8,553 nt of DNA from Pseudomonadota bacterium (GCA_021818125.1 JAKAFG010000078.1:1-8553); one strand, 5' to 3'. Positions 1 to 5,741 are shown, counted from the stretch's first letter. Numbers and translations: made by a program. The notes: a model not told the origin generated them from the letters alone.

Positions 1-1
1 A

Positions 2-259
2 AAGGAGAAGTTGCTGGCAGCACATCGGGGCGGCATCAGTACGGTCCTGATTCCAGCGGAGAATGAAAAAGATCTGCAGGAAATCCCCAAAAACGTACGT
101 GATGCGCTGACCATCAAGGTGGTTCGGTGGATTGACGAAGTTCTGGCGATTGCGTTGGAGTCTTCGCCGACACCTTTGCCGCCTGAAAGCGGCAGCGACG
201 TGCTGGTTGGTGTAGTGCCTGGCAAAGAGTCTTCCGAGGACAAGGCAATGGCACACTAG
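2..259 (+). CDS. lon: ATP-dependent protease Lon, C-terminal end (partial)
   Basis: Only the last 85 residues are in the window; the gene starts to the left. The reading begins K-E-K-L-L-A-A-H-R-G-G-I, the conserved block of the Lon proteolytic domain. By alignment from memory with E. coli Lon, the third visible codon (8-10) is the catalytic lysine of the Ser-Lys dyad (K722); the serine lies outside. The following IPAENEKDLQEIP and VRWIDEVLAIAL are the usual end of the domain. The tail after it (about 30 residues, Pro/Ser/Glu-rich) is unremarkable. Lon is the cytosolic AAA+ protease for misfolded and regulatory proteins. Its position just before hupB and a ppiD-like gene matches the lon-hupB-ppiD order of many proteobacteria. 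The stop is TAG at 257-259. Confidence 0.95.
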   Translation, partial: KEKLLAAHRGGISTVLIPAENEKDLQEIPKNVRDALTIKVVRWIDEVLAIALESSPTPLPPESGSDVLVGVVPGKESSEDKAMAH

Positions 260-405
260 AGCGGCATGGAGGACTCATCTCCGCAATTTTAATAACGGAG
301 AACGGGTCCAGAATGCGGCGATATCCATGTTGATGTCCCTGATGGTGATGATTCCGGGGGAAGGTCTGGCCGTCCTTTGTGACGCCGGGCATTTTATGCA
401 CTTTC

Positions 406-435
406 TTGACAAGCCTTTTTTTACCCTGCTATAAC
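406..435 (+). promoter_or_regulatory. Sigma-70 type promoter of hupB
   Basis: A consensus -35 TTGACA (406-411) is followed after 18 bp by TATAAC (430-435), which carries an extended -10 TGC directly upstream (427-429). Transcription should start near 442, giving a leader of about 60 nt. A good ribosome site, AGGAGA at 488-493, sits 7 nt before the hupB ATG. The rest of the lon-hupB gap (260-405) shows only a weak 6-bp dyad (278-283 with 296-301) and no credible gene, so hupB appears to be transcribed separately from lon. Confidence 0.75.
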
Positions 436-500
436 GTTTTCTGGATAGAGTTGATGCGCAGTTATACCTAGTAACCGAGTCCATAACAGGAGAAAGAAAT

Positions 501-773
501 ATGAACAAATCGGAGTTGATCGAGAAGATTGCAGAAGAAGCTGGCGTGACCCGTGCCGCCGCCGGCCATACTCTGGATGCGCTTGTCAAGGTGGTTACTG
601 ACGCGCTCAAGGCTGGTGATCAGGTAACTCTGGTCGGTTTCGGTTCATTTCTTGTTTCCAGCCGTGAGGCGCGCAAAGGCCGTAATCCCGCTACCGGCGC
701 GGAAATCATGATCGCCGCAAGTCGCACGCCTAAATTTAAGGCTGGTAAAGCATTGCGTGATGCAGTAAACTAG
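501..773 (+). CDS. hupB: DNA-binding protein HU-beta
   Basis: Ninety residues, the normal length for the HU/IHF family. The N-terminal helical dimerisation part begins MNKSELIEKIAEEAG. The beta-arm signature G-F-G-S-F (46-50) is followed by the arm tip R-N-P-A-T-G (61-66), whose proline (63) intercalates into bent DNA in this family. The C-terminal K-F-K-A-G-K-A-L helix is also typical. It acts as a small homo- or heterodimeric nucleoid protein that bends and compacts DNA and helps replication and transcription complexes. HU rather than IHF is favoured by the arm sequence and by the position next to lon. It has its own strong promoter and a good ribosome site. Two tRNA genes start 12 nt after the stop with no terminator between. 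Confidence 0.96.
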   Translation: MNKSELIEKIAEEAGVTRAAAGHTLDALVKVVTDALKAGDQVTLVGFGSFLVSSREARKGRNPATGAEIMIAASRTPKFKAGKALRDAVN

Positions 774-785
774 CGCGTCTGGTTT

Positions 786-861
786 GGGCGGTTAGCTCAG
801 TTGGTAGAGCGTCGGCTTTACACGCCGAATGTCGGGGGTTCGAGCCCCTCACCGCCCACCA
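786..861 (+). tRNA. tRNA-Val, anticodon UAC
   Basis: A full cloverleaf of 76 nt. The acceptor stem GGGCGGT (786-792) pairs with ACCGCCC (851-857), with discriminator A858 and encoded CCA 859-861. The D-arm stem is GCTC/GAGC. The anticodon stem is TCGGC/GCCGA around the loop TTTACAC, giving anticodon TAC (UAC), valine. The T-loop TTCGAGC is canonical. It starts 12 nt after the hupB stop and is followed 11 nt later by a tRNA-Asp gene, so the two are likely cut from one precursor. Confidence 0.97.
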
Positions 862-872
862 CCAATTTTATT

Positions 873-949
873 GGGGTGGTAGTTCAGTTGGTCAGAATGC
901 CGGCCTGTCACGCCGGAGGTCGCGGGTTCGAGCCCCGTCCGCCCCGCCA
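873..949 (+). tRNA. tRNA-Asp, anticodon GUC
   Basis: A full cloverleaf of 77 nt. The acceptor stem GGGGTGG (873-879) pairs with CCGCCCC (939-945, one G-U pair), with discriminator G946 and encoded CCA 947-949. The anticodon stem CCGGC/GCCGG encloses the loop CTGTCAC, giving anticodon GTC (GUC), aspartate. The T-arm CGGG-TTCGAGC-CCCG is regular. An intrinsic terminator begins 9 nt after the CCA end. Confidence 0.97.
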
Positions 950-957
950 ATGCGAGT

Positions 958-986
958 AAGGCGACCCTTGTGGGGCGCCTTTTTTT
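958..986 (+). terminator. Rho-independent terminator of the hupB/tRNA unit
   Basis: AAGGCG (958-963) pairs with CGCCTT (976-981). Inside, after one A-G mismatch, CCC pairs with GGG around a TTGT loop. A run of T continues to 986. This closes the tRNA operon and separates it from ppiD. ppiD must therefore use its own promoter within 987-1114; no box pair there is convincing (TATAAC at 1001-1006 and TAATAT at 1064-1069 both lack a well-spaced -35). Confidence 0.85.
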
Positions 987-1114
987 ATGCCTGTTTTTTG
1001 TATAACGAGGCACTGAGGCGGCCATTATGGCTTTTTGAGAGATATTCCTTGATGGTAGAGCGCTAATATACAGACAGCTTTACCTCGGTACTCTGGCTTT
1101 GTGGAGATGTACTT

Positions 1115-2683
1115 ATGATGGATGCATTTCGGAATTTTGGTCAGTCCTGGGTAGCAAAAATACTCATGATCTTAATCGCATTATCTTTCGTGCTCTGGGG
1201 CGTAAGCGGGTATTTATTCTCGGGGAGTTCAAGTTCGTCAACTGTAGCGACGGTGGATGGCCAGAAAATTAGTGATGCCGTATTTCAGAAACGTATGAAA
1301 GATGCTCAGGCACGTTATAGTCATATTTTCGGTGCAGCAACCGCAGCGAAGATGGCGGAGGACAAGAACTTTGGGCCGGATGTGCTTAATAGTTTGATTG
1401 ACAATATGCTTTTAGGTGCAGAGGCGGGGCGCCTGGGATTACAGGTGCCCGATGTCGCATTAGCAAAAAAAATCGAGTCCATTCCGGCCTTTCAAGAAAA
1501 GGGTGTGTTTTCTAAAAGTCATTATCAGAAATTGCTGGCCGCTAACGGAATGACACCAGCACAGTTTGAAGGTATGTTGCGAGAAAGTATGCGTCTGGAG
1601 CAGTTACAAGTCATTCCTCAGGCCATAGCCACAGCCTCGAACGCGGACGCAACCCAGGTTTGGGCCTGGTCACAGGAATATCGGGATATCAGTGCGGTGG
1701 ACATCCAGGACGCCGACTTCGCGGTGGCGGCCAAGCCAACAAGTGCCGAAGTGGCTGATTACTATCACGCCAACGTCGATCAATTCCAGTTGCCCGCGCA
1801 GGTGCAGGTGCAATATGTCGTGCTGGGACCGAAGAATTTTGTCGATAAGAGTACGGCACCGACGAGTTCGGCCACCAGTTCTTCCGCAGTGGCGGCGGGG
1901 CAAAGCGCTACACTTTTTAATAGCCAGACCGAGAATGCCTTCCAAGCCCAGGTGGAAAACTTTAAGGATCGCCTGTTCAGCAGCCCTGACGGTTTAGGTA
2001 CGGTTGCCAAAGCCTATGGTCTGGAACTCCAGGAGAGTGGGATACTCACTGCCGGGAAGTTACCTACCCAGGGGCCTTTTGCCGACGCCAAAGCACTCGA
2101 CCTTGCCTTTAGCAAGGCTGTGCTTGCCGGTAAAAATAGTACAGCGCTCACGTTGGCGAACGGGGATTTGCTGGCTGTGCATTTGCTCCACTATACGCCG
2201 GGTAGCGCGCAACCCTTGAATACCGTTGCGGGAACCATTACAGCAAAATTAACCTCGGAAAAGGCGTCGCAACTGGCTAAAAACAAAGCGCAGGCACTGC
2301 TGGCGGCGGCACGGCAAGCGAAGAATATGGATGTGCTGACAGATCATGGTGCCTATCCGCTGCACGCTTATCTCGATGTAACCCGGCGTAACGGGCAAGG
2401 GCTGGATAATGCGGCGTTGGTGGCTGCTTTTACGACACCCGCACCAGTAGACGGGGTCCCTTCTATGGATATGGTGAAGACGTCGTCGGGCTACCGGATT
2501 TTTGCCGTCACCCGAGTAACTGCACCCTCGGCAGCGGCAATAAACCCCAAAGTAGCGACGCAAATTCGCGCATCTCTGGAGGAGCAAAGAGGTCGTTTGC
2601 TGTCGACAGCTTATCTGAAGGACTTGCGGGAGCATGCTAAAGTGAAGATCAACGACGCGCAGTTGGCCCAGATTTCTCACTGA
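1115..2683 (+). CDS. ppiD: PpiD-like periplasmic folding chaperone without parvulin domain
   Basis: A protein of 522 residues. It starts MMDAFRNFGQ like E. coli PpiD (MMDSLR), which together with GGAG at 1103-1106 supports the ATG at 1115. One transmembrane helix (about 12-35) follows a short cytosolic N-terminus, leaving the rest in the periplasm. Residues 44-235 match the SurA_N-like chaperone region (A-T-V-D-G-Q-K-I-S, N-S-L-I-D-N-M-L-L, G-V-F-S-K-S-H-Y). E. coli PpiD (about 620 residues) then has a parvulin domain of roughly 90 residues. Here the reading passes from VQVQYVVLGPKNF (231-243) through a Ser/Thr/Ala linker (247-266) into the C-terminal region (A-F-Q-A-Q-V-E-N-F, then A-Y-G-L-E-L-Q-E-S-G). 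So the isomerase module is absent. The likely role is chaperoning proteins leaving the Sec translocon. The gene follows hupB as in many proteobacteria. Confidence 0.85.
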   Translation: MMDAFRNFGQSWVAKILMILIALSFVLWGVSGYLFSGSSSSSTVATVDGQKISDAVFQKRMKDAQARYSHIFGAATAAKMAEDKNFGPDVLNSLIDNMLLGAEAGRLGLQVPDVALAKKIESIPAFQEKGVFSKSHYQKLLAANGMTPAQFEGMLRESMRLEQLQVIPQAIATASNADATQVWAWSQEYRDISAVDIQDADFAVAAKPTSAEVADYYHANVDQFQLPAQVQVQYVVLGPKNFVDKSTAPTSSATSSSAVAAGQSATLFNSQTENAFQAQVENFKDRLFSSPDGLGTVAKAYGLELQESGILTAGKLPTQGPFADAKALDLAFSKAVLAGKNSTALTLANGDLLAVHLLHYTPGSAQPLNTVAGTITAKLTSEKASQLAKNKAQALLAAARQAKNMDVLTDHGAYPLHAYLDVTRRNGQGLDNAALVAAFTTPAPVDGVPSMDMVKTSSGYRIFAVTRVTAPSAAAINPKVATQIRASLEEQRGRLLSTAYLKDLREHAKVKINDAQLAQISH

Positions 2684-2710
2684 TCAATGGGGGCTCTGAG
2701 TTCGCCGTGT

Positions 2711-2733
2711 CGGGTTTAATTGGTCGAAACCCG
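2711..2733. repeat. Perfect 7-bp inverted repeat at the convergent ppiD / DUF2147 gene ends
   Basis: CGGGTTT (2711-2717) and AAACCCG (2727-2733) form a stem with a 9-nt loop between the two converging genes; it overlaps the last codons of the minus-strand gene. No T-run follows on either strand, so it is at best a weak terminator or mRNA 3'-end stabiliser. Confidence 0.35.
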
Positions 2734-3129
2734 GGTCCAGATAGTGTCGCCACCGAGCCAGGAAAAACCGATATAGCCGTATACTTTAAGTTCATGGGGA
2801 TCTAAAGCCGTCAGCGTGCCATGAAAATAGGTTTTGTTGTTCGGGTCGTAAATGCGGCCCTGTGCCCATTCTCCCGGGCGCTTGGGTACGAAGTCGGCCA
2901 GAATTTGCGGCTGGCCCTTGGCACGGGCCTGCTGCACCGTGTCTTGCAAGTGCCCCACGCTTTGCCCGAATAGTGCGCCATTTTTCTCATAAATACGGAT
3001 ATAACCGTTGCCACCCGCAGTTTGCCACAGGCCAATAATGCCCCCACTGCTCGTAGTTGCGGAAGCGATACTGGTGCCCCCAAGAAGCAGTCCGACGAGG
3101 ACGAAGTAACGAGTTAAAAGATGCTTCAT
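2716..3129 (-). CDS. Exported DUF2147 family protein
   Basis: The chosen start (ATG 3129-3127, AAGG 7 nt upstream) gives 137 residues; an in-frame extension up to 3207 exists but would put 26 odd residues before the signal. The protein begins MKHLLTRYFVLVGLLLGG, a signal peptide that probably ends near A-S-A-T. The mature part has the DUF2147 pattern: G-L-W-Q-T at the start, I-R-I-Y-E-K-N-G-A-L-F-G, a middle loop, G-R-I-Y-D-P-N-N-K-T-Y, and the end L-K-V-Y-G-Y-I-G-F-S-W-L-G with W-T-R. The family is a small beta-rich periplasmic or secreted domain whose biochemical role is not established, so none is given here. It is a single gene, convergent with ppiD, with its own promoter and an operator-like dyad upstream. 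Confidence 0.8.
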   Translation of the reverse strand: MKHLLTRYFVLVGLLLGGTSIASATTSSGGIIGLWQTAGGNGYIRIYEKNGALFGQSVGHLQDTVQQARAKGQPQILADFVPKRPGEWAQGRIYDPNNKTYFHGTLTALDPHELKVYGYIGFSWLGGDTIWTRVSTN

Positions 3130-3178
3130 TTTTTGACCTTTTCGGCTTTGCATTCTTGCTGCACATGATTGTTGTAAA

Positions 3179-3207
3179 ATCTTAACAAAGTAAGAATTGT
3201 TAATCAA
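3179..3207 (-). promoter_or_regulatory. Probable promoter of the DUF2147 gene
   Basis: On the minus strand, TTGATT (3207-3202) is followed after 17 bp by TAAGAT (3184-3179), about 50 bp before the chosen ATG. Both boxes match 4 of 6 consensus bases and the spacing is optimal. Confidence 0.45.
3182..3203. promoter_or_regulatory. Operator-like dyad TTAACAA-N8-TTGTTAA
   Basis: TTAACAA (3182-3188) and TTGTTAA (3197-3203) are perfect inverted repeats, centre to centre about 1.5 helical turns apart. They fill the spacer between the -35 and -10 boxes of the DUF2147 promoter. This is where a dimeric repressor would sit; which regulator is unknown. A/T-rich dyads can arise by chance, hence moderate confidence. 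Confidence 0.4.
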
Positions 3208-3262
3208 ATGGACGGATTGTAATCATGTATCACTTTGATTTTATTTATTATGTTCATCAACC

Positions 3263-3461
3263 ATGAAAAAGGTCGTGGGTTTCGTATGGATCGTTATGAT
3301 GGCCGCGCGTACCCCCGGTGGCGGTGGTACCCGGTCAGGCGAGCTTGTCGGTAGAGGTGGCGGGCAGCGTCCGCTGCGTCTCCGATAAACCCACCGCTTG
3401 AGGGGCAGTACCGAAAACCGATAACTGCCAAGTCATAATCAAAGTGCAGTGCCGGGACTGA
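3263..3461 (+). pseudogene. Possible relic of a small secreted protein
   Basis: An ATG at 3263 opens MKKVVGFVWIVMMA, a good signal-peptide start (two lysines, then a hydrophobic stretch). In that frame the reading becomes low-complexity Gly/Arg and soon stops. In the frame starting at 3303 it reads on as an exported-looking protein (A-V-V-P-G-Q-A-S-L-S-V-E-V-A-G-S-V-R-C), then meets one in-frame TGA at 3399-3401, resumes with C-Q-V-I-I-K-V-Q-C and ends at TGA 3459-3461. One frameshift near 3302-3305 and one nonsense change would restore about 65 residues with three cysteines. No ribosome site is clear and I do not recognise a family. It could be a chance reading. Confidence 0.3.
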
Positions 3462-3477
3462 GTAGCGGCGCTGCACT
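3443..3477. repeat. Strong 12-bp hairpin upstream of the lexA promoter
   Basis: AGTGCAGTGCCG (3443-3454) pairs with CGGCGCTGCACT (3466-3477) with one T-G pair and an 11-nt loop. It lies directly before the lexA -35 region. No T-run follows on the plus strand, and only TTT follows on the minus strand. It may insulate lexA from upstream transcription or be the 3' end of the relic gene. Confidence 0.5.
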
Positions 3478-3488
3478 GAATCGCCCTC

Positions 3489-3522
3489 TTGCATTCCGCA
3501 GTGAGACTGTATAAAAATATAC
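3489..3522 (+). promoter_or_regulatory. Probable lexA promoter with degenerate SOS box
   Basis: A possible -35 TTGCAT (3489-3494) precedes TATAAA (3510-3515) by 15 bp. Overlapping the -10, CTGTATAAAAATATAC (3507-3522) agrees with 12 of 16 bases of the E. coli SOS box CTGTATATATATACAG. The left half-site CTGT is intact; the right half (ACAG) is not. The recognition helix of the encoded LexA (S-P-N-A-A-E-S-H-L) is E. coli-like, so this kind of box is expected here, where it would give autoregulation. Confidence 0.45.
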
Positions 3523-3566
3523 CTATTGCCAACGATGATAACCCGCTGGCCCTCAGGAGATATTGC

Positions 3567-4187
3567 ATGGACGAACTCACCCCCCGACAGTCCGAAATTC
3601 TCGCCTGGATTCGCGCCCGCATGGCGGAAGACAGCCTGCCGCCCACCCGTGCGGAGTTGATGCGGGCCTTTGCCTTCCGTTCGCCCAATGCCGCTGAAAG
3701 TCACTTGCGGGTACTGGCGCGTAAGGGCCATATCCTGCTGCAGAGTGGTACGGCCAGGGGCATCCGCCTCTGTGCGGGCGAAGAAGAGGAAATCGGTTTG
3801 CCGTTGATCGGGCGGGTGGCTGCCGGGCAACCCATGCTGGCCGAAGAGTTCCGGGAGGGGCAGTTGCCCGTCGACCCAAAGCTCTTTTCGCCAGGGGCCG
3901 ATTATCTGTTGCGGGTGCAGGGCATGAGTATGCGTGATGCCGGCATTCTCGATGGCGATATCCTCGCCGTCCGTCACGACGCCTCGCTCACTCCCCAGGA
4001 CGGGCAGATGGTAGTGGTCCGGGTTAACGGTGAGGTGACGGTCAAACGCTGGAAGCGGGATGGCAATCAGGTCTGGCTCTTGCCGGAAAACCCCGATTTC
4101 TCACCTATTTCTGTGGATTTGCAGCGCGATAGTTTGACGATTGAAGGTGTGGTGGTAGGACTTTTGCGTATTGGAGGCAAGTTATGA
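3567..4187 (+). CDS. lexA: SOS repressor LexA
   Basis: A protein of 206 residues, normal for LexA. The ATG at 3567 is chosen because MDELTPRQSEILAWI is the family N-terminus and AGGAGA (3555-3560) lies 6 nt before it; an in-frame extension to 3489 has no support. The winged helix-turn-helix (about 27-56) carries P-T-R-A-E-L and S-P-N-A-A-E-S-H-L. The self-cleavage site Ala86-Gly87 is in V-A-A-G-Q-P. The catalytic serine is S121 (G-M-S-M-R-D) and the lysine K160 (V-T-V-K-R-W), so all residues for RecA*-stimulated autoproteolysis are present. It represses DNA damage genes, probably including its own operon. The stop overlaps the imuA start in ATGA, so the two are translationally coupled. Confidence 0.96.
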   Translation: MDELTPRQSEILAWIRARMAEDSLPPTRAELMRAFAFRSPNAAESHLRVLARKGHILLQSGTARGIRLCAGEEEEIGLPLIGRVAAGQPMLAEEFREGQLPVDPKLFSPGADYLLRVQGMSMRDAGILDGDILAVRHDASLTPQDGQMVVVRVNGEVTVKRWKRDGNQVWLLPENPDFSPISVDLQRDSLTIEGVVVGLLRIGGKL

Positions 4188-4828
4188 GTCCATCTGCACA
4201 TAAGGCCGCCGTCAACACCCTGTTGAGCAACCATCCCCAGCGCTTGTGGCGGGGCCTGAATAATCAGCGGACGCCGGGCGTGGCGGCGCACTGGCCGGAT
4301 CTGGAGCCGTTGGTAGGTGACTGGCCACGTGGTGCCATCACTGAAGTGGTGAGCGCTCTGGACGGTATCGGCGAACTACGTCTGGTGCTGCCCGCCGTGG
4401 CGGAACTGAGCCAGCGCGAGGCACGCTGGGTACTCTGGGTCGCGCCTCCGCATATCCCTTATCCGGCAGCGCTGGCGGCTGCAGGCGTCGATCTTTCGCG
4501 GATGCTGGTGCTGCATCCACGCAAAGATCAGGATACGCTCTGGGCACTGGAACTGGCTCTGCGTTCCGGCAGTTGCAGCGCGGTGTTGGCCTGGCCACCG
4601 GCTTTGCAGGATACCCAGTGGCGTCGCCTGCAACTGGCGGCCGAGGCGGGCAACAGTCTGGCCTTCTTCTTTTTCCGTCAAGGCAGCGCTGCTACCGTGC
4701 CCGTCGCCTTACGTCTGGAGCTGCATCCCGCCCGGCAGGAGGTCGACGTAGACGTCCGTAAACGCCGTGGTGCCATGCCGGCACGGGGCATGGTGGCGCT
4801 CAGCGATCAACTGGCGCTGGCGCTCTGA
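4184..4828 (+). CDS. imuA: ImuA, accessory protein of the mutagenic translesion synthesis complex
   Basis: A RecA-related protein of 214 residues with no intact Walker A motif. Diagnostic ImuA blocks are visible: G-D-W-P-R-G-A-I-T-E-V (45-55), G-I-G-E-L (61-65) where RecA has its P-loop, W-V-A-P-P-H-I-P-Y-P-A-A-L (85-97), G-V-D-L-S-R-M-L-V (101-109), L-W-A-L-E-L-A-L-R-S-G (119-129) and A-V-L-A-W-P-P (133-139). In other bacteria ImuA works with ImuB (an inactive Y-family polymerase acting as hub) and the polymerase DnaE2 in damage-induced mutagenesis. The ATG overlaps the lexA stop by 4 nt, placing it in the SOS operon. The reading frame is intact, but the imuB gene after it is destroyed, so any remaining function would need a partner encoded elsewhere. 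Confidence 0.9.
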   Translation: MSPSAHKAAVNTLLSNHPQRLWRGLNNQRTPGVAAHWPDLEPLVGDWPRGAITEVVSALDGIGELRLVLPAVAELSQREARWVLWVAPPHIPYPAALAAAGVDLSRMLVLHPRKDQDTLWALELALRSGSCSAVLAWPPALQDTQWRRLQLAAEAGNSLAFFFFRQGSAATVPVALRLELHPARQEVDVDVRKRRGAMPARGMVALSDQLALAL

Positions 4829-4834
4829 GATCCC

Positions 4835-5030
4835 ATGCCCTGGCTGGCGGTACAGTTCCCGCATTTGGGTGTGGAGCTTCGGGAACGGGCGCAGGCAGAA
4901 GCAGTCGCGCTGGCGCTGGTGGGCACGCAGGGCAGTGCCGGGACCCTTGTTGCAGGTCAACGCGATAGCGCTTCAGGCGGGCTTGCGGACTGGCATGACG
5001 ACGGCGCGGGCCCTGGCCATGCTATGGTGA
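4835..5030 (+). pseudogene. imuB: imuB remnant: frameshifted and truncated Y-family polymerase-like gene
   Basis: Six nt after imuA, an ATG opens MPWLAVQFPHLGVELRERA, the usual ImuB start (W-L-A-x-x-F-P-x-L). About 40 codons later the family reading moves to another frame, where V-N-A-I-A-L-Q-A-G-L-R-T-G-M-T-T-A-R-A-L-A-M-L matches the ImuB block N-A-x-A-x-x-A-G-x-R-x-G-M. Removing one G near 4955-4956 would join the two parts. The matching sequence ends near 5027 and a TGA follows at 5028-5030. A complete ImuB has roughly 450-500 residues, so the palm, fingers and little-finger domains and the clamp-binding tail are missing. This is a dead gene left by a frameshift plus a large deletion or replacement. 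Without the frameshift the first frame would simply stop at 5045-5047. Confidence 0.8.
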
Positions 5031-5183
5031 CCCATTGGTCAAGATAGTTAGAGGGTGAATTTAAGCTGGTCTGGTTGTTTCCACTGCAGCGGAATGGCGC
5101 TGCCCCCAATCATCCATGAGTAACGGCAGCGTTTCAGTAGTTAGAATTTGCAGGATGAGATGAGCAAACACCACGGCAACCAC
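5031..5183. other. Gene-free junction after the imuB break
   Basis: No credible coding sequence on either strand. The only structure is a perfect 6-bp inverted repeat with a 6-nt loop, GCAGCG (5086-5091) and CGCTGC (5098-5103). This stretch presumably arrived with, or is the scar of, the event that removed the rest of imuB. I found no recognisable insertion-sequence ends. Confidence 0.4.
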
Positions 5184-5214
5184 ACAAAAATAGGCCGGAT
5201 TACTCCAGCCTATT
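5184..5214 (-). terminator. Rho-independent terminator of the Pro-rich secreted protein gene
   Basis: On the minus strand AATAGGC (5214-5208) pairs with GCCTATT (5195-5189). Inside, after one mismatch, GGA pairs with TCC around a 4-nt loop. A T-run follows (TATTTTTGTG, to about 5184). It begins about 30 nt after the stop of the 5246-5617 gene and fits that gene only. Confidence 0.8.
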
Positions 5215-5245
5215 GACGCTATATCGGATCGATAGAATCTTTGGT

Positions 5246-5617
5246 TTAGCGAGAGAACGTCGGTTTTTCGATAGTAGGACGTTCAACCGTTGGCCGCTCA
5301 ACAGTAGGCCGCTCAACGTTAGGGGCCTGGATGACCGGGCGGTTCATCTGTACCTGTGCCGTAGCGACAGGATTGCCGGGAAGAGCCGGCGTGACGGCCA
5401 ATCCTGCGCCGTTAGGCTGGGCCGGCGTAGCAGCATTCGCCGAACCGTTGTTGGGCGAATGCTGGGTGGATGGAGTAATACCGAGCGGTACCGGCTGTGT
5501 GGGAACCGCCGTACCAATAGGGGATGGTGCCACAATGCCTACAGGCGCAGCTGTCGCGACGACTGCGAACGCAATAAGGGTTGATGCAACGGCGGTCAGT
5601 AAAATGGATTTCTTCAT
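5246..5617 (-). CDS. Secreted Pro-rich protein with C-terminal x-R-P pentad repeats
   Basis: A protein of 123 residues. MKKSILLTAVASTLIAFAVVATA is a clear signal peptide, probably cut after A23 (A-T-A/A-P). The mature chain is Pro/Ala/Thr/Asn-rich and probably unfolded (24-90), with no cysteine or charged cluster. From 91 it runs in five-residue steps: MNRPV, IQAPN, VERPT three times, IEKPT, then FSR at the end. The three VERPT copies use different synonymous codons, which suggests selection at the protein level and not a fresh DNA slippage. The ATG has GGAGG 8 nt upstream (5630-5626), a strong promoter and its own terminator, so it is a complete single-gene unit. No family is recognised. It stands back to back with the DUF6502/DUF5666 pair, whose exported member has a similar tail, so a shared role in the envelope is possible (inference). 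Confidence 0.8.
   Translation of the reverse strand: MKKSILLTAVASTLIAFAVVATAAPVGIVAPSPIGTAVPTQPVPLGITPSTQHSPNNGSANAATPAQPNGAGLAVTPALPGNPVATAQVQMNRPVIQAPNVERPTVERPTVERPTIEKPTFSR
5258..5347 (-). repeat. Six 15-bp coding repeats ([V/I/M]-x-x-P-x pentads)
   Basis: Codons 91-120 of the small secreted protein. Proline is fixed at position 4 in all six units, an aliphatic residue or Met at position 1, and Arg/Lys precedes the proline in five of six. Confidence 0.75.
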
Positions 5618-5688
5618 CGGGTATTCCTCCGTTTGATAGGGAAAGTGGCTTGACGGAAAACAAAAGCCCTCTCCGCCGCCTGTTGATC

Positions 5689-5716
5689 AGTATAGTGGGA
5701 ATATTTACCACGTCAA
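5689..5716 (-). promoter_or_regulatory. Promoter of the Pro-rich secreted protein gene
   Basis: On the minus strand TTGACG (5716-5711), a 16-bp spacer, then TATACT (5694-5689): 5 of 6 consensus bases in each box. The expected start near 5682 gives a leader of about 65 nt before the ATG at 5617. Confidence 0.7.
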
Positions 5717-5741
5717 GAGGTTCGTGTATGCTTTTTCCATG

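Noticed and set aside
278..301. Dyad after lon considered as a terminator
   Set aside because: Only 6 bp of stem with a 12-nt loop and no T-run.
3294..3977. Long open reading on the minus strand opposite lexA
   Set aside because: It is antisense to a full-length LexA with all catalytic residues; a shadow caused by GC-rich codon use.
4338..4681. Minus-strand ORFs opposite imuA
   Set aside because: Antisense shadows of a well-supported ImuA gene; no ribosome sites or recognisable products.
5065..5220. Minus-strand open reading ending ...LLMDDWGQRH... that resembles an integrase or transposase tail
   Set aside because: It lies behind, and runs through, a clear intrinsic terminator, has no start of its own and no upstream family similarity; treated as a chance reading.
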